A DNA stretch of 64,000 nt from VBDM01 sp041496705 (lineage in GTDB: Bacteria > Pseudomonadota > Gammaproteobacteria > Burkholderiales > SG8-39): NCBI GenBank assembly GCA_041496705.1, contig JBGQFD010000004.1:9877-73876 (forward strand), given 5' to 3'. The notes beneath the pieces were generated by a model. The model saw only the letters and a program-made list of their open reading frames with translations. It searched no databases and was not told the DNA's origin. The position numbers were made by a program, and so were the translations under genes. This document shows, piece after piece, positions 24,463 through 33,305 of the stretch (positions are counted from its first letter, which is position 1; each line of letters begins with the position of its first letter).

Positions 24463-25623
24463 TCACCGCACGAACTGCCCGTGCGATCCGACCACGACCA
24501 CGTCGACGAAGCGCGAGCCCTGGTGGCTCTCCGCCGTGTAGCTGACGGTCAGGCCGCCCAGGTCGTAGCCGTGCATCGATTCGAGCGCGGAGATGAGGCC
24601 CTCACGCGTGAGTCTTCTCCCGGCGCGGCGCAGCGCCTCGACCAGCACCTTGGCGTTGATGAATCCCTCCAGGCTGCTGAACGAGGGCTCGGTTTGCGGC
24701 GCATTGATCTTCAGCGTGTCGCGGTATTCGTGCACGATCGGCGTCACTTCGAACCAGGGAAACGGCACAACCTGCGTGAAAATCAGTCCTGCAGCATCGC
24801 CGCCTAACAGCCGCACCATCTGCTGCGCGCCCGAATTGACCGCGAGAAACTGCGTTTGGCTGCCCTGCTTCTTGGCCGCACGAATGATGTCCGCGTATTG
24901 GCCGTACGAGCCATGGTTGAGCACGGCTTCAACGCGCGCCTTCGCGATCTCCTCGGCGATCTTGGCGGGATCGAACGCGTCCTTGCCCGATGGCAGCGGC
25001 AACGCGAGAGCCAGCTCGACGCCGTAGCGATCGGCAAGACGGCGAACGTTTGCGAGATGCTTCCGCCCGGTCTCGCTGTCCGAGTGGATGAAGCCGATTC
25101 TCTTGCGGCCGAAGACCGCCGCGTATCCCACGAGCTTGTCGAACTCGTCGAGGTGAGCCGCGCGGATCGGGAAGGAGAAGGGGTTGAAAGGCTCGCGCAG
25201 CTCCGGCGAGCCTCCGGCGCAGCCCACGACCGGGACGCGAAGCTCGCCTGCCAGCGTCGTTGCCACAACGCAGGGGCCTCCTTCTGCGCCGGAGAAGAGG
25301 GCGATAGCCCTCTGCTCGAGGATGAGCTTGCGCGCGTTCTCCTGGGCTCGCTTGGAATCTCCGGCGTCATCGAGCGTGACGAGCGTCAACTTGCGACGGT
25401 GCACTCCGCCGCTGCGGTTGACCTTGTCGAAGTAGACTTGGGCGCCCAGCGTGAGCGCCCGGCCGTGCTCGCCGACGCCGCCGGACAGCGCGACCGTCTG
25501 GCCGATCGTCACCTGGGCGTCGGTGATACCCTGCGCGAATGCTTCGCAAGCGAGGAACACGAGGAAACCTGCCAGCGCAGGGCCGGCCCGGTGGCGTGTT
25601 CGAGATCTGGCGGTTGGGTTCAT
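24463..25623 (-). CDS. Branched-chain amino acid-type ABC substrate-binding protein (Peripla_BP_6)
   Basis: ATG at 25623 with AGGAGG directly upstream gives 386 residues: a signal peptide (PALAGFLVFLACEAFAQG), then the LivJ-like core with ITDAQVTIGQTVALSGGVGE, VALFSGAEGGPCVVAT-type ligand loop and RKRIGFIHSDSETGRKH. Such proteins bind amino acids, amides or aromatic acids for HAAT transporters. No LivHMGF genes are present, so it is an orphan receptor. It converges on the dioxygenase operon and has a long upstream region with repeats. Confidence 0.88.
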   Translation of the reverse strand: MNPTARSRTRHRAGPALAGFLVFLACEAFAQGITDAQVTIGQTVALSGGVGEHGRALTLGAQVYFDKVNRSGGVHRRKLTLVTLDDAGDSKRAQENARKLILEQRAIALFSGAEGGPCVVATTLAGELRVPVVGCAGGSPELREPFNPFSFPIRAAHLDEFDKLVGYAAVFGRKRIGFIHSDSETGRKHLANVRRLADRYGVELALALPLPSGKDAFDPAKIAEEIAKARVEAVLNHGSYGQYADIIRAAKKQGSQTQFLAVNSGAQQMVRLLGGDAAGLIFTQVVPFPWFEVTPIVHEYRDTLKINAPQTEPSFSSLEGFINAKVLVEALRRAGRRLTREGLISALESMHGYDLGGLTVSYTAESHQGSRFVDVVVVGSHGQFVR

Positions 25624-25717
25624 AGCCCTCCTGGCAGCGTAACGATCCAAGACCCGGTACCTCCAATGCAGGAAACACCTTCTCTGCTACGCATATTCCC
25701 CTGCTACGCCTATTTCG

Positions 25718-25810
25718 TTACAAGGAAGTGACGGAAGTCCCGGCGTTCATAAGTCCCTACAAAGAGAAGTCGTGGAAACCCTTACAAGACTTCGGGAAAA
25801 CCCCTACAAG
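25718..25810 (+). repeat. Four imperfect TTACAAG-type repeats in a 367-bp intergenic region
   Basis: The gap 25624-25990 contains GTTACAAGGAAG near 25717, then CCCTACAAAGAG, CCCTTACAAGAC and CCCCTACAAGAC near 25755, 25779 and 25801; the TACAA cores are about 39, 25 and 22 bp apart. A smaller pair, CTGCTACGCAT / CTGCTACGCCT, precedes them. The spacing of about two helix turns in the last copies suggests a protein-binding array upstream of the CsgG operon. No gene is seen in the gap. Confidence 0.45.
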
Positions 25811-25990
25811 ACTCAAAGCCAATGCTCGGACCGGAGCATGCCTTGGTAAGAGCACGCGATCCGCGCCATGCGTGCCTGCACGCGCACTGCACACACGTCC
25901 AGTATAGGGCTGTGTGTGTGCAGTTCCGTTTGTGCTAGCCTGGCCCCTTCAATCTGCACTATCATCGCATCCAGGAAGGTGAGGGGTGTC

Positions 25991-26668
25991 ATGTCTCGAT
26001 GTCTCATCACTGCAATTGCAACCGCGGTCCTTCTCGAGGTGTGCGGTTGCGCCACGGAATCTTCGCGCAGCGTCCAAGTAGCCAAGGTGGACTCTGCAGC
26101 CACGCCATTTCGTGGCACACGAGTTCCTATCTCCGTGGGCAAGTTCGACAATCGTTCGGGCTTCATGCGGGGCATCTTCACCGATGGCGTGGACCGCCTC
26201 GGCAGCCAAGCCAAAACGACGCTGATTTCCCACCTGCAGCAGTCCCAGCGCTTCAACGTGTTGGACCGTGAGAACCTCGCGGAAACCAAGCAGGAAGCCC
26301 AGTTCAAGTCTCAGAACCAATCCATTCGTGGGGCGGATTTCGTCGTCACGGGCGACATTTCCGAGTTTGGCCGCAAGGAGGTCGGCGATCGACAGCTGTT
26401 CGGTCTTCTTGGCCGCGGCAAGACGCAAGTCGCGTATGCCAAGGTGACTCTGAACATCGTCAATAGTCTGTCTTCGGAGGTGGTTTTTTCGGCGCGCGGT
26501 GCTGGCGAATATGAGTTGTCCAATCGCGAGGTGGTTGGCTTTGGAGGCACCGCGAGCTATGACGCAACTCTCAACGGTAAGGTACTTGATCTCGCCATGC
26601 GCGAGGCTGTGAACAATCTCGTCAACGCGCTTGACGGTGGGCAGTGGTCCGCGCAAGGGGCGCGGTAG
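25991..26668 (+). CDS. CsgG-family outer-membrane lipoprotein
   Basis: The ATG at 25991 gives 225 residues starting with a lipoprotein signal (VLLEVCGCATES, lipobox VCGC). The body matches the CsgG/HfaB fold: ISVGKFDNRSGF, LISHLQQSQRFNVLDREN, GADFVVTGDISEFG, and a C-terminal helix AMREAVNNLVNAL. CsgG itself is the nonameric curli export pore, but CsgG-like proteins also occur in small lipoprotein operons without curli. No curlin gene is here. It is followed by DUF4810 and DUF799 lipoprotein genes, a conserved trio. Confidence 0.87.
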   Translation: MSRCLITAIATAVLLEVCGCATESSRSVQVAKVDSAATPFRGTRVPISVGKFDNRSGFMRGIFTDGVDRLGSQAKTTLISHLQQSQRFNVLDRENLAETKQEAQFKSQNQSIRGADFVVTGDISEFGRKEVGDRQLFGLLGRGKTQVAYAKVTLNIVNSLSSEVVFSARGAGEYELSNREVVGFGGTASYDATLNGKVLDLAMREAVNNLVNALDGGQWSAQGAR

Positions 26669-26682
26669 CAGTCGCGGCTGCG

Positions 26683-27051
26683 ATGAAAAGTTCCCACCCG
26701 CTGAGGCTGGGTGCCGCGATCGTTATAGGCAGCATCCTCGTAGGATGTGCGCCGGCGCCGACGCGGCTGTACCACTGGGAAGGCTTCCAGGGCCAGCTGT
26801 ACGAGTATTTCAAGGCCGATAGTTCGAGTCCCGAGGATCAGCTACGCATCCTGGATGCGCAGGCGCAAAAGGCCCGAGCAAGCGGTGCAGCCTTGCCCCC
26901 CGGGTTCCGGGCCCATCTCGCCATGATTTACCTTCGACTCGGACGAGACGGCGAGGCAAAGCAGGAACTCGAAGCCGAGAAGGCGAACTTCCCCGAGTCC
27001 GCGCAGTACATGGATTTCTTGCTCAAGCGAATGACGGCCCCGAAATCCTGA
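26683..27051 (+). CDS. DUF4810 lipoprotein
   Basis: This 122-residue lipoprotein (IGSILVGCAPAP, lipobox LVGC) has RLYHWEGFQGQLYEYF near the N-terminus and a TPR-like helical end (HLAMIYLRLGRDGEAKQEL), as in DUF4810 proteins that accompany CsgG-like and DUF799 genes. Its role is unknown; position suggests it forms an envelope complex with the flanking lipoproteins. The gap to the CsgG-like gene is 14 bp. Confidence 0.85.
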   Translation: MKSSHPLRLGAAIVIGSILVGCAPAPTRLYHWEGFQGQLYEYFKADSSSPEDQLRILDAQAQKARASGAALPPGFRAHLAMIYLRLGRDGEAKQELEAEKANFPESAQYMDFLLKRMTAPKS

Positions 27052-27079
27052 GTCCGGGCGCTCATTTGCGCGACATCTT

Positions 27080-27766
27080 ATGACGATAAGCGCATTTTCC
27101 CTGGGCACGGCGGTGACGCGTTGGAGCCAACTGGCTGCATCTTTAGTTGTAGTCGCCGCGCTGGGTGCGTGTGCCACGCCCTCGCCCTACGACTACACCG
27201 CGTTTAAGCAGAACCGGCCGGTTTCAATGCTCGTGCTTCCGCCCGTCAATGAAACTCCGGAGGTCACCGCGACCTACGGCGTGCTTTCGCAAGTGACGAT
27301 GCCCCTCGCAGAGGCGGGTTATTACGTGGTGCCGGTGTCGCTGATGGACGAGACCTTCCGTCAGAATGGACTCAACAACCCGACGGAGATCCACGACGTG
27401 TCGCCGCGAAAGCTGCGCGAAATCTTCGGTGCCGATGCGGCGGTCTACATCAAAGTGACGCGGTACGGCACAAGCTACGCCGTCATTTCCAGCGAAACCC
27501 GGGTCACTGCCCAGGCTCGCATTGTGGATTTGCGAACCGGGCAGTTGCTCTGGCAGGGTAGTGCTACCGCTTCGTCAAGCGAAAACAGAAACCAAAGCCA
27601 GGGCGGCTTGGCGGGGTTGTTAGTCAATGCGCTAGTCACGCAGATCGTTGAAACGGTCTCCGACACCACCTTCAAGTATGCAGCCATCGCGAGCCAGCGG
27701 CTGCTTTCGCACAGGACGAACGGTGTGCTCTATGGACCTCGTTCGCCGAACTATCAGACAGACTGA
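27080..27766 (+). CDS. DUF799 / GNA1162-like lipoprotein
   Basis: This 228-residue product has a lipoprotein signal ending LGACATPS. The mature protein has PVSMLVLPPVNETPEVTATY, VPVSLMDETFRQNGL and FGADAAVYIKVTRYGTSY, the DUF799 pattern known from Neisseria GNA1162. The structure of that family resembles TolB/CsgG N-terminal folds, consistent with a joint outer-membrane assembly. It is the third gene of the trio and converges with the VOC protein gene; a CCGGCG/CGCCGG hairpin (27844-27860) lies in the gap. Confidence 0.87.
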   Translation: MTISAFSLGTAVTRWSQLAASLVVVAALGACATPSPYDYTAFKQNRPVSMLVLPPVNETPEVTATYGVLSQVTMPLAEAGYYVVPVSLMDETFRQNGLNNPTEIHDVSPRKLREIFGADAAVYIKVTRYGTSYAVISSETRVTAQARIVDLRTGQLLWQGSATASSSENRNQSQGGLAGLLVNALVTQIVETVSDTTFKYAAIASQRLLSHRTNGVLYGPRSPNYQTD

Positions 27767-27924
27767 TCGCGGATCGCACCGTGCCGTCCGCGCCGGCCGA
27801 TCCATGGTGGTCCGCCGTCGCCCGGGACCATTCGAGGTAAGCGCCGGCGTGAATCGCCGGTAAGAGCGCGGAGGCCCGGCGGACATTGACGAAGGCAGTT
27901 GAAATTCCCGTCCGGAGACCGTCA

Positions 27925-28800
27925 TTACATCCCGCACGCTGCAAACACACCTACGCTCAATCTACCGTTCGCCGCAACTTCCCACCAATTCCCGTCCAGA
28001 TCACTGAACGTAAACGACGTCTGTGTATCCCGCTGCCTTACTTCCTCCAGCGCGGTGATTCCCGCAGCCTTGCCCGCGGCCGCAAACTCCCGGTGCGCTT
28101 CCAGCACTTCCGCCGCCGAAGCGACGGTCAGGGTGAACCGGTTCATCGCAGACAAGAACTTCCGCCGTTTGGGAATGGGCAGGACGACGATGTACCACGG
28201 CGTGGCAGGGTGCTTGATGTAGGAGGAGATCCTGCCGCCGCCGACGATCTGCAATCCCAGCGCGTCGCGGTAGAACCGGACGCTCGCTTCCTTGTCGTCG
28301 CATTCCAGGGTCCCGTGGGTGAGTGCCTGGGGAATGTAGCCGCGTCCTGGAAAATCACTTTCAGACAATAGACGGTCCCAATGCGGCGCGGCGATGGAGC
28401 GCCCTTCGGCCGCGGCGCGGGGATCGTAGTACTCGATCTCCAGGGTGTTGCCGCCCGGCTCGCCCAGATAAATCGACCGCGCGAAATGGGTCGAATGCGG
28501 CTTCATCAGCCGCTTGATCCCGTACCTCTCCCGGTTCGCGTCGATGTACGCGAAGGCCGCCTCCACTTCCTCGGGGTTCGCCACGCGGACGCCGTAATGG
28601 TTGTTGTGCGGTTTGTCGGGCGCGTCCGGCCCGCCTTCGTGGACGACGAGTTGCCACGCAGTGTTCGGATGCCGCAGGACGGCGCAGCCGTCGCTGCGCT
28701 CGACGACCTGCATAGCCAAGAGGTCGGTGAGCACGGGAAGCGTCTCGTCCAGGGCCCGGCATTCGTAGTGGCCGTGGGTCAGGCCGACGGGTTTCAGCAT
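27925..28800 (-). CDS. Two-domain VOC/glyoxalase-family protein (extradiol dioxygenase-like)
   Basis: The 291-residue protein has two VOC modules, about residues 1-135 and 150-280. The first has LTHGHYECRALDETLPVLTD, NNHYGVRVANPEEVEAAF and NTLEIEYYDP with a His/His/Glu metal set; the second has LTHGTLECDDKEASVRFYRD and NWWEVAANG, where the metal site is degraded. This arrangement matches extradiol dioxygenases and related cleaving enzymes with one active and one structural domain. It fits the aromatic theme of the left part of the window. It is divergent from hsp20. Confidence 0.83.
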   Translation of the reverse strand: MLKPVGLTHGHYECRALDETLPVLTDLLAMQVVERSDGCAVLRHPNTAWQLVVHEGGPDAPDKPHNNHYGVRVANPEEVEAAFAYIDANRERYGIKRLMKPHSTHFARSIYLGEPGGNTLEIEYYDPRAAAEGRSIAAPHWDRLLSESDFPGRGYIPQALTHGTLECDDKEASVRFYRDALGLQIVGGGRISSYIKHPATPWYIVVLPIPKRRKFLSAMNRFTLTVASAAEVLEAHREFAAAGKAAGITALEEVRQRDTQTSFTFSDLDGNWWEVAANGRLSVGVFAACGM

Positions 28801-28850
28801 GCGGTAAAGCTTACCTCCTTCGGGGTTGTTCTTCCCGCCGGAGCCCCCAT

Positions 28851-28864
28851 TTGACCAGGGTCAA
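28851..28864 (+). promoter_or_regulatory. FNR box upstream of hsp20-lon
   Basis: TTGACCAGGGTCAA is a perfect TTGAC-N4-GTCAA palindrome close to the FNR consensus. Its centre lies 53 bp before the hsp20 ATG, a distance that suits a class II (-41.5) activator site with a short leader. Two FNR proteins are encoded 7 and 12 kb away. Confidence 0.75.
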
Positions 28865-28910
28865 GCCGCGGGGGAATGGCTCCCGGCAAACTTGAGTCCA
28901 AGGGACTTGC

Positions 28911-29312
28911 ATGACATATCGCTATCCACGGTCATGGGTGTGGGCCGAAGCGCTGGAGCTGCTCCGAGGCGCGGAGAGGTTGCAGCGTCAGGTCTTCCAG
29001 ATCGGCGCGGCTGAAGCGCCGGGCTGGGAGCCGCCCGTCGACCTCTACGAGACGGGCGAGGGGCTTACGCTCTGTGTTGCGCTTCCCGGCGTCGCGGCGA
29101 ATGAACTCGAGGTCTCTCTCGAATCCGGAAGCGTCGCGGTTCGTGGCGAGCGCGCCTTCCGCGTGGAGTATCAGCGCGCCATTATCTACCGGCTGGAAAT
29201 TCCCTATGGCCGCTTCGAGCGCCGCATCGCGCTGCCTGCCGGCCAGTACCAGGTCGTCGATCAGCGACTGGAGAACGGCTGCTTGACGCTCGACTTGCGA
29301 AGGCTGGGGTAA
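28911..29312 (+). CDS. Hsp20/alpha-crystallin-family small heat shock protein
   Basis: This 133-residue protein has an alpha-crystallin domain (about residues 38-125): PVDLYETGEGLTLCVALPGV, SLESGSVAVRGER, then PYGRFERRIALPAG. The C-terminal I-x-I-type tail is not evident; the protein ends LTLDLRRLG. It is an ATP-independent holdase preventing aggregation. It sits 4 bp upstream of lon in one operon, coupling a holdase to a protease, and is preceded by an FNR box, which points to oxygen limitation rather than only heat as the signal. Confidence 0.92.
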   Translation: MTYRYPRSWVWAEALELLRGAERLQRQVFQIGAAEAPGWEPPVDLYETGEGLTLCVALPGVAANELEVSLESGSVAVRGERAFRVEYQRAIIYRLEIPYGRFERRIALPAGQYQVVDQRLENGCLTLDLRRLG

Positions 29313-29316
29313 GGAC

Positions 29317-31746
29317 ATGAACCTGGAACTCGACAGCAGGGACCACAATCCGGCAGGCGAGAAGGCGAGCGCCTCCGCCACCCGGTCGGCGCCCGACGGG
29401 ATGGTCGCCCTCCCGGAGGACGCGCTCATCATCCTGCCCGTGCGCAGCATGGTGCTCTTTCCCGGCATGATCCTTCCGTTGACCCTCGGCCGCGAAGCCT
29501 CGATCGCCGCCGCTCAGGCAGCCGCGAAGGCGAAGCGGCCGGTCGGCGTCCTGTTGCAGCGGAACGCTGAGACCGAGAAGCCCGGGCCGGACGAGCTTTG
29601 CCTCGTCGGCACGGTCGCCAACATCGTGCGCTACGTCACCACGCCCGACGGCACGCATCACGTCATCTGCCAGGGGCAGCAACGCTTCCGCGTGGTCGAG
29701 TATCTCGAGGGCTACCCGTTCATGGCGGCACGCGTCGGGCGCATCGAAGAACCCCAGGCCGCCGGCAACGAGATCGAGGCGCGATTCGTGCAGTTGAAGG
29801 AGCGCGCGCTCCAGGTCCTCGAGCTTCTGCCGCAGGCTCCGCAGGAGCTGGTCGCGGGCATCCAGGGCATGTCCTCGGCCGGGGCGCTGGCCGACCTCGT
29901 CGCCGGCGTCATGGACATCGAGGTCGCGGAGAAGCAGGCGCTGCTCGAGACCGTGGACCTGCAAAAGCGTCTGGATGGCGTGCTCGAGCTGCTCGCGCAC
30001 CGGCTGCAGGTGCTCAAGCTCTCGCGCGAGATCGACGAGCGCACCAAGACGAGCCTGGACGAGACCCAGCGCAAGTACTTCCTGCGCGAGCAGATGAAAT
30101 CGATCCAGAAGGAATTGGGCGAGGGCGAGGAGGGCCAGGCCGCCGAGATCGAGGAGCTCAGGAAAGCGATCGCCGGGGCCAGCATGCCCGAAGAGGTCGA
30201 GAAGCAGGCGACGAAGGAATTGAAGCGCCTCGAGCGCATGTCCGACGCTTCGGGCGAGTCCTCGATGGTGCGCACCTATCTCGATTGGCTGATCGAGCTG
30301 CCCTGGAAGAGCCCCGAGCCCGACGCGATCGACATGGCGGAGGCGCGGCGCATTCTCGATGCGGACCACTTCGGCCTCGATCAGGTGAAGAAGCGCATCG
30401 TCGAATTTCTCGCAGTGCGCAAGCTCAACCCGGAAGGGCACGGGCCCATCCTGTGCTTCGTCGGCCCGCCCGGAGTCGGAAAGACGTCGCTTGGCCAGAG
30501 CGTTGCCAGGGCGCTCGGTCGCAAGTTCGTGCGCGTGTCGCTCGGCGGCGTGCACGATGAAGCCGAGATACGCGGGCACCGGCGCACCTACATCGGCGCG
30601 CTGCCCGGCAACGTCATCCAGGCGCTGAAGAAGGCCGGCACGCGCGGCTGCGTGATGATGCTCGACGAGATCGACAAGCTCGGCGCGGGCTTCCACGGCA
30701 ATCCGTCCTCGGCATTGCTCGAAGTGCTCGATCCGGCGCAGAACAACACGTTCCGCGACAACTATCTCGGGGTGCCCTACGACCTTTCGCGCGTGCTTTT
30801 CATCACGACCGCAAACGTGCTCGACACGATCCCGGGTCCCTTGCGCGACCGCATGGAGATCATCCAGCTCCCGGGATACACGCAGGAGGAAAAGCGCGAG
30901 ATCGCGCGCCGCTACCTCGTCGCGCGCCAACTCAAGGAAAACGGCTTGAAGCACGAGCAGTTCGAGATTGCCGATGAGGCGTTGACCGCGATCATCCGCG
31001 ACTACACGCGCGAGGCCGGTGTGCGCTCGCTCGAGCGCGAGATCGGCGCGGTGTGCCGGCGCGCCGCGGTGCGGATCGCCGAGGGTAGCGTCCAGACCGT
31101 GAAGATCGGCGAGAAAGACCTCGCGGAGATCCTGGGGCCGACGAAGTTCGAGAACGAAGTGGCACTGCGCACAGCAATGCCGGGCGTCGCCACGGGTCTT
31201 GCGTGGACGCCGGTCGGCGGGGACATCCTCTTCATCGAAGCGAGCCGCACGCCGGGCAGCGGAAAGTTGATCCTCACGGGGCAGCTCGGCGACGTGATGA
31301 AGGAGTCCGCGCAGGCCGCGCTGACGCTCCTGAAATCGCGCGCCGCGGCGCTCGGCATCGATGCGGCCGCGTTCGAGAAGAGCGACGTGCACGTCCATGT
31401 GCCGGCGGGCGCGATTCCGAAGGACGGTCCGAGCGCCGGCGTCTCGATGTTCATGGCGCTCGCCTCGCTTTTCGCCGATCGCGCCGTGCGCGCCGATACC
31501 GCGATGACGGGCGAGATCAGTCTGCGCGGTCTCGTGCTTCCCGTGGGAGGAATCAAGGAAAAGGTCCTCGCCGCCATGCGCGCCGGGCTCCGCCGCGTGA
31601 TGCTGCCCGCGCGCAACCGCAAGGACCTCGAGGAAGTTCCGGCCGAGGCCAAGGAGAAGGTCGAGTTCGTATTCCTGCAGGACGTAGACGACGCGGTGCG
31701 CGCCGTGCTCGAGGAGCACCGGGAAGCAAGAGAGCCGGCTGTCTAA
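29317..31746 (+). CDS. lon: ATP-dependent protease Lon
   Basis: This 809-residue protein with full Lon architecture has an N-terminal substrate-binding domain (LPVRSMVLFPGMILPLTLGR), a helical linker with REQMKSIQKELGEGEE, an AAA+ module (Walker A GPPGVGKT from residue 383, Walker B MMLDEIDK) and the protease domain with catalytic Ser706 in PKDGPSAG and Lys747 in GGIKEK. The N-terminus has an unusual polar extension of about 30 residues before the Lon domain. Pairing with hsp20 and an FNR box, rather than with clpX, suggests a second, stress-specific Lon copy. Confidence 0.95.
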   Translation: MNLELDSRDHNPAGEKASASATRSAPDGMVALPEDALIILPVRSMVLFPGMILPLTLGREASIAAAQAAAKAKRPVGVLLQRNAETEKPGPDELCLVGTVANIVRYVTTPDGTHHVICQGQQRFRVVEYLEGYPFMAARVGRIEEPQAAGNEIEARFVQLKERALQVLELLPQAPQELVAGIQGMSSAGALADLVAGVMDIEVAEKQALLETVDLQKRLDGVLELLAHRLQVLKLSREIDERTKTSLDETQRKYFLREQMKSIQKELGEGEEGQAAEIEELRKAIAGASMPEEVEKQATKELKRLERMSDASGESSMVRTYLDWLIELPWKSPEPDAIDMAEARRILDADHFGLDQVKKRIVEFLAVRKLNPEGHGPILCFVGPPGVGKTSLGQSVARALGRKFVRVSLGGVHDEAEIRGHRRTYIGALPGNVIQALKKAGTRGCVMMLDEIDKLGAGFHGNPSSALLEVLDPAQNNTFRDNYLGVPYDLSRVLFITTANVLDTIPGPLRDRMEIIQLPGYTQEEKREIARRYLVARQLKENGLKHEQFEIADEALTAIIRDYTREAGVRSLEREIGAVCRRAAVRIAEGSVQTVKIGEKDLAEILGPTKFENEVALRTAMPGVATGLAWTPVGGDILFIEASRTPGSGKLILTGQLGDVMKESAQAALTLLKSRAAALGIDAAAFEKSDVHVHVPAGAIPKDGPSAGVSMFMALASLFADRAVRADTAMTGEISLRGLVLPVGGIKEKVLAAMRAGLRRVMLPARNRKDLEEVPAEAKEKVEFVFLQDVDDAVRAVLEEHREAREPAV

Positions 31747-31780
31747 GAGCAGCGGTACAGCGCGGTGAATCGCTGCTCTT
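31745..31780. terminator. Hairpin between lon and the convergent ParA-like gene
   Basis: AAGAGCAGCG and its exact complement CGCTGCTCTT enclose a 16-base loop; the stem begins at the last bases of the lon stop codon. It could terminate lon and, from the other side, the ParA-like gene ending at 31801. Confidence 0.5.
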
Positions 31781-31800
31781 CGCGAGCGGCCGCTACGGGA

Positions 31801-32559
31801 TCAGGGTACTCCGCCCTGGCTGTTCGATCCTGTGGCGAGGACCGGGCCGGCGCGGTCGAGCCGGCGGACGCGTGGTAGTTCGATCACCTTCACGGCGGCA
31901 GACTCGCGCCGCGGGTCTACCCAATCGACGATGGGCGCGAATTCTTCCAGCTCGGCGGCTGCCTGGGCAGGGTCCATCTCGTAGATTCCGACGCCGGTCT
32001 CCGCCCCCCGGAGGTAAACCTCCGAGTCGCGGATGCGAGCGAGGAGCGGCAGGCCGAGCGACCCGAGGAAGCGCTCCAGCGGCTGATACACGGGCATCGC
32101 GCTGCGCACCCGGTTCGCCACCACCGCCAGGCGGATGCTGCGCGTGCGCACCCGCCCGAGGATCAGCAGGTCCCTGACGAAATTCGCGGTCGCGTGGATG
32201 TCGATCGACGACGGCGGTACGGGGATTAGAATCGCGTCGGCGCGAAACAGCATCTCCTGCAGCAGCACGCCTGAGACGCCGGCCGGCGCGTCTATGAAGA
32301 GCTGCTGCGTGTCCGCGGGCACGTGCATGTCGACGCTGCGGATGCGGCCGGCCTTTGCCGGCGCGGCGTTGGCGGCGTGGATCCTGGGCCCGGCGATGCC
32401 GCGCAGCCGCAGCCAGTTCAGGCTCGAGCCCTGCGGGTCGTAGTCCATGATCGCGGTGGAGATGCCTCGGGCGGCGAACGAGCTCGCCAGGTTGGTCGCG
32501 AGCGTGGTCTTTCCAGACCCGCCCTTGGAATTGATGACCAGCGTGGTGTTCGTCCTCAT
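31801..32559 (-). CDS. ParA/MinD-family ATPase
   Basis: This 252-residue protein has a deviant Walker A (SKGGSGKTTLATNLA, residues about 11-25), AIMDYDPQGSSLNWLRLRG and a switch-II-like FIDAPAG. The signature Lys of the ParA/MinD group is present. No ParB, plasmid replication gene or parS-like repeat is seen, so this is an orphan, perhaps positioning a cellular cargo such as PHA granules or a protein cluster. The C-terminal 40 residues are Arg-rich and not conserved-looking. Confidence 0.85.
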   Translation of the reverse strand: MRTNTTLVINSKGGSGKTTLATNLASSFAARGISTAIMDYDPQGSSLNWLRLRGIAGPRIHAANAAPAKAGRIRSVDMHVPADTQQLFIDAPAGVSGVLLQEMLFRADAILIPVPPSSIDIHATANFVRDLLILGRVRTRSIRLAVVANRVRSAMPVYQPLERFLGSLGLPLLARIRDSEVYLRGAETGVGIYEMDPAQAAAELEEFAPIVDWVDPRRESAAVKVIELPRVRRLDRAGPVLATGSNSQGGVP

Positions 32560-32695
32560 GACCGGTACTCCGACAGCCCACGGAGAGCGGTCAGACTATG
32601 CCACAGTCATGGCCTAAGTTGAGTAACTACTTCACGGACGGGCGCGGAATGCCGCCCGACCCGCCCCGGAGGGCCGGGCCCGGGCGCTGCCGGAG

Positions 32696-33274
32696 CTAGA
32701 TGGCCGGCCCCACGCCGATCGGCGGGGGGGCAAGGTCGACGATGCGGGTGAAGAGCTTCTGGAAGTCCCGGGTCTCGCGCTCGGCGGCGAGCGGGTCGCG
32801 GTTGGACTCGAATTCCCGGTCGACCGAGGCCCAGTCCTCGGCCTGGAGCAGCTTTTCGGCCAGGGGGAACATCAGCTCCTCTTCCTTGCGCATGTGGTCC
32901 CAGTACCCCTGGACAAAGGCCTCGACTTCCTGGGCGAAGGCCGGGAACTCGCGGTCCCCGCCCTCCTCGTAGCGGATCAGGTGCTGCTCGAGCTTGCGCA
33001 GCGCCTGCTCGCCGCCGGCGTGTTCCTTCTCGAGCTCGGCGATGAGCGCATCGGTGCTGCCGCGCCGGCGCAGGGCGTTGAACAGGTACAGGTCTTCCTT
33101 GGGGTGGTGCACGCGCTCGGCAAACGTGTCCAGGTAGTAGAGCATCGCGCGGAATACCCGCGGGTCGATTTTCGCCTTTTTCGCCCGGATCTGGTCGACC
33201 AGATACTGCATTCCGTGCAGGATCGCTGCGATCGAGCGGTGCTCGTCGCGGATGATGTTCAGTACTTTGGGCAT
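32696..33274 (-). CDS. Hemerythrin HHE-domain protein
   Basis: ATG at 33274 with AGGAGG upstream gives 192 residues. The four-helix di-iron pattern is clear: DEHRSIAAILHGM, VHHPKEDLYLF, LEKEHAGGEQALRKLEQH and WDHMRKEEELMFPL supply the His and Glu/Asp ligands. Such proteins bind O2 or NO, or protect and repair iron centres. Its place in an FNR-controlled island suits a role in oxygen or nitric-oxide handling. The C-terminal 45 residues outside the fold are of unknown role. The 32560-32695 gap shows only GC-rich sequence. Confidence 0.9.
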   Translation of the reverse strand: MPKVLNIIRDEHRSIAAILHGMQYLVDQIRAKKAKIDPRVFRAMLYYLDTFAERVHHPKEDLYLFNALRRRGSTDALIAELEKEHAGGEQALRKLEQHLIRYEEGGDREFPAFAQEVEAFVQGYWDHMRKEEELMFPLAEKLLQAEDWASVDREFESNRDPLAAERETRDFQKLFTRIVDLAPPPIGVGPAI

Positions 33275-33305
33275 GAGATCCTCCTCTGCGCTGCCGTGCA
33301 CGCGC

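Noticed and set aside
27844..27860. CCGGCG-TGAAT-CGCCGG hairpin as a firm terminator
   Set aside because: Only 6 bp with no T-run; mentioned with the DUF799 gene but not called separately.
29182..31719. Long minus-strand open frame opposite lon
   Set aside because: Same reason: composition of an antisense shadow, with Lon fully intact on the plus strand.
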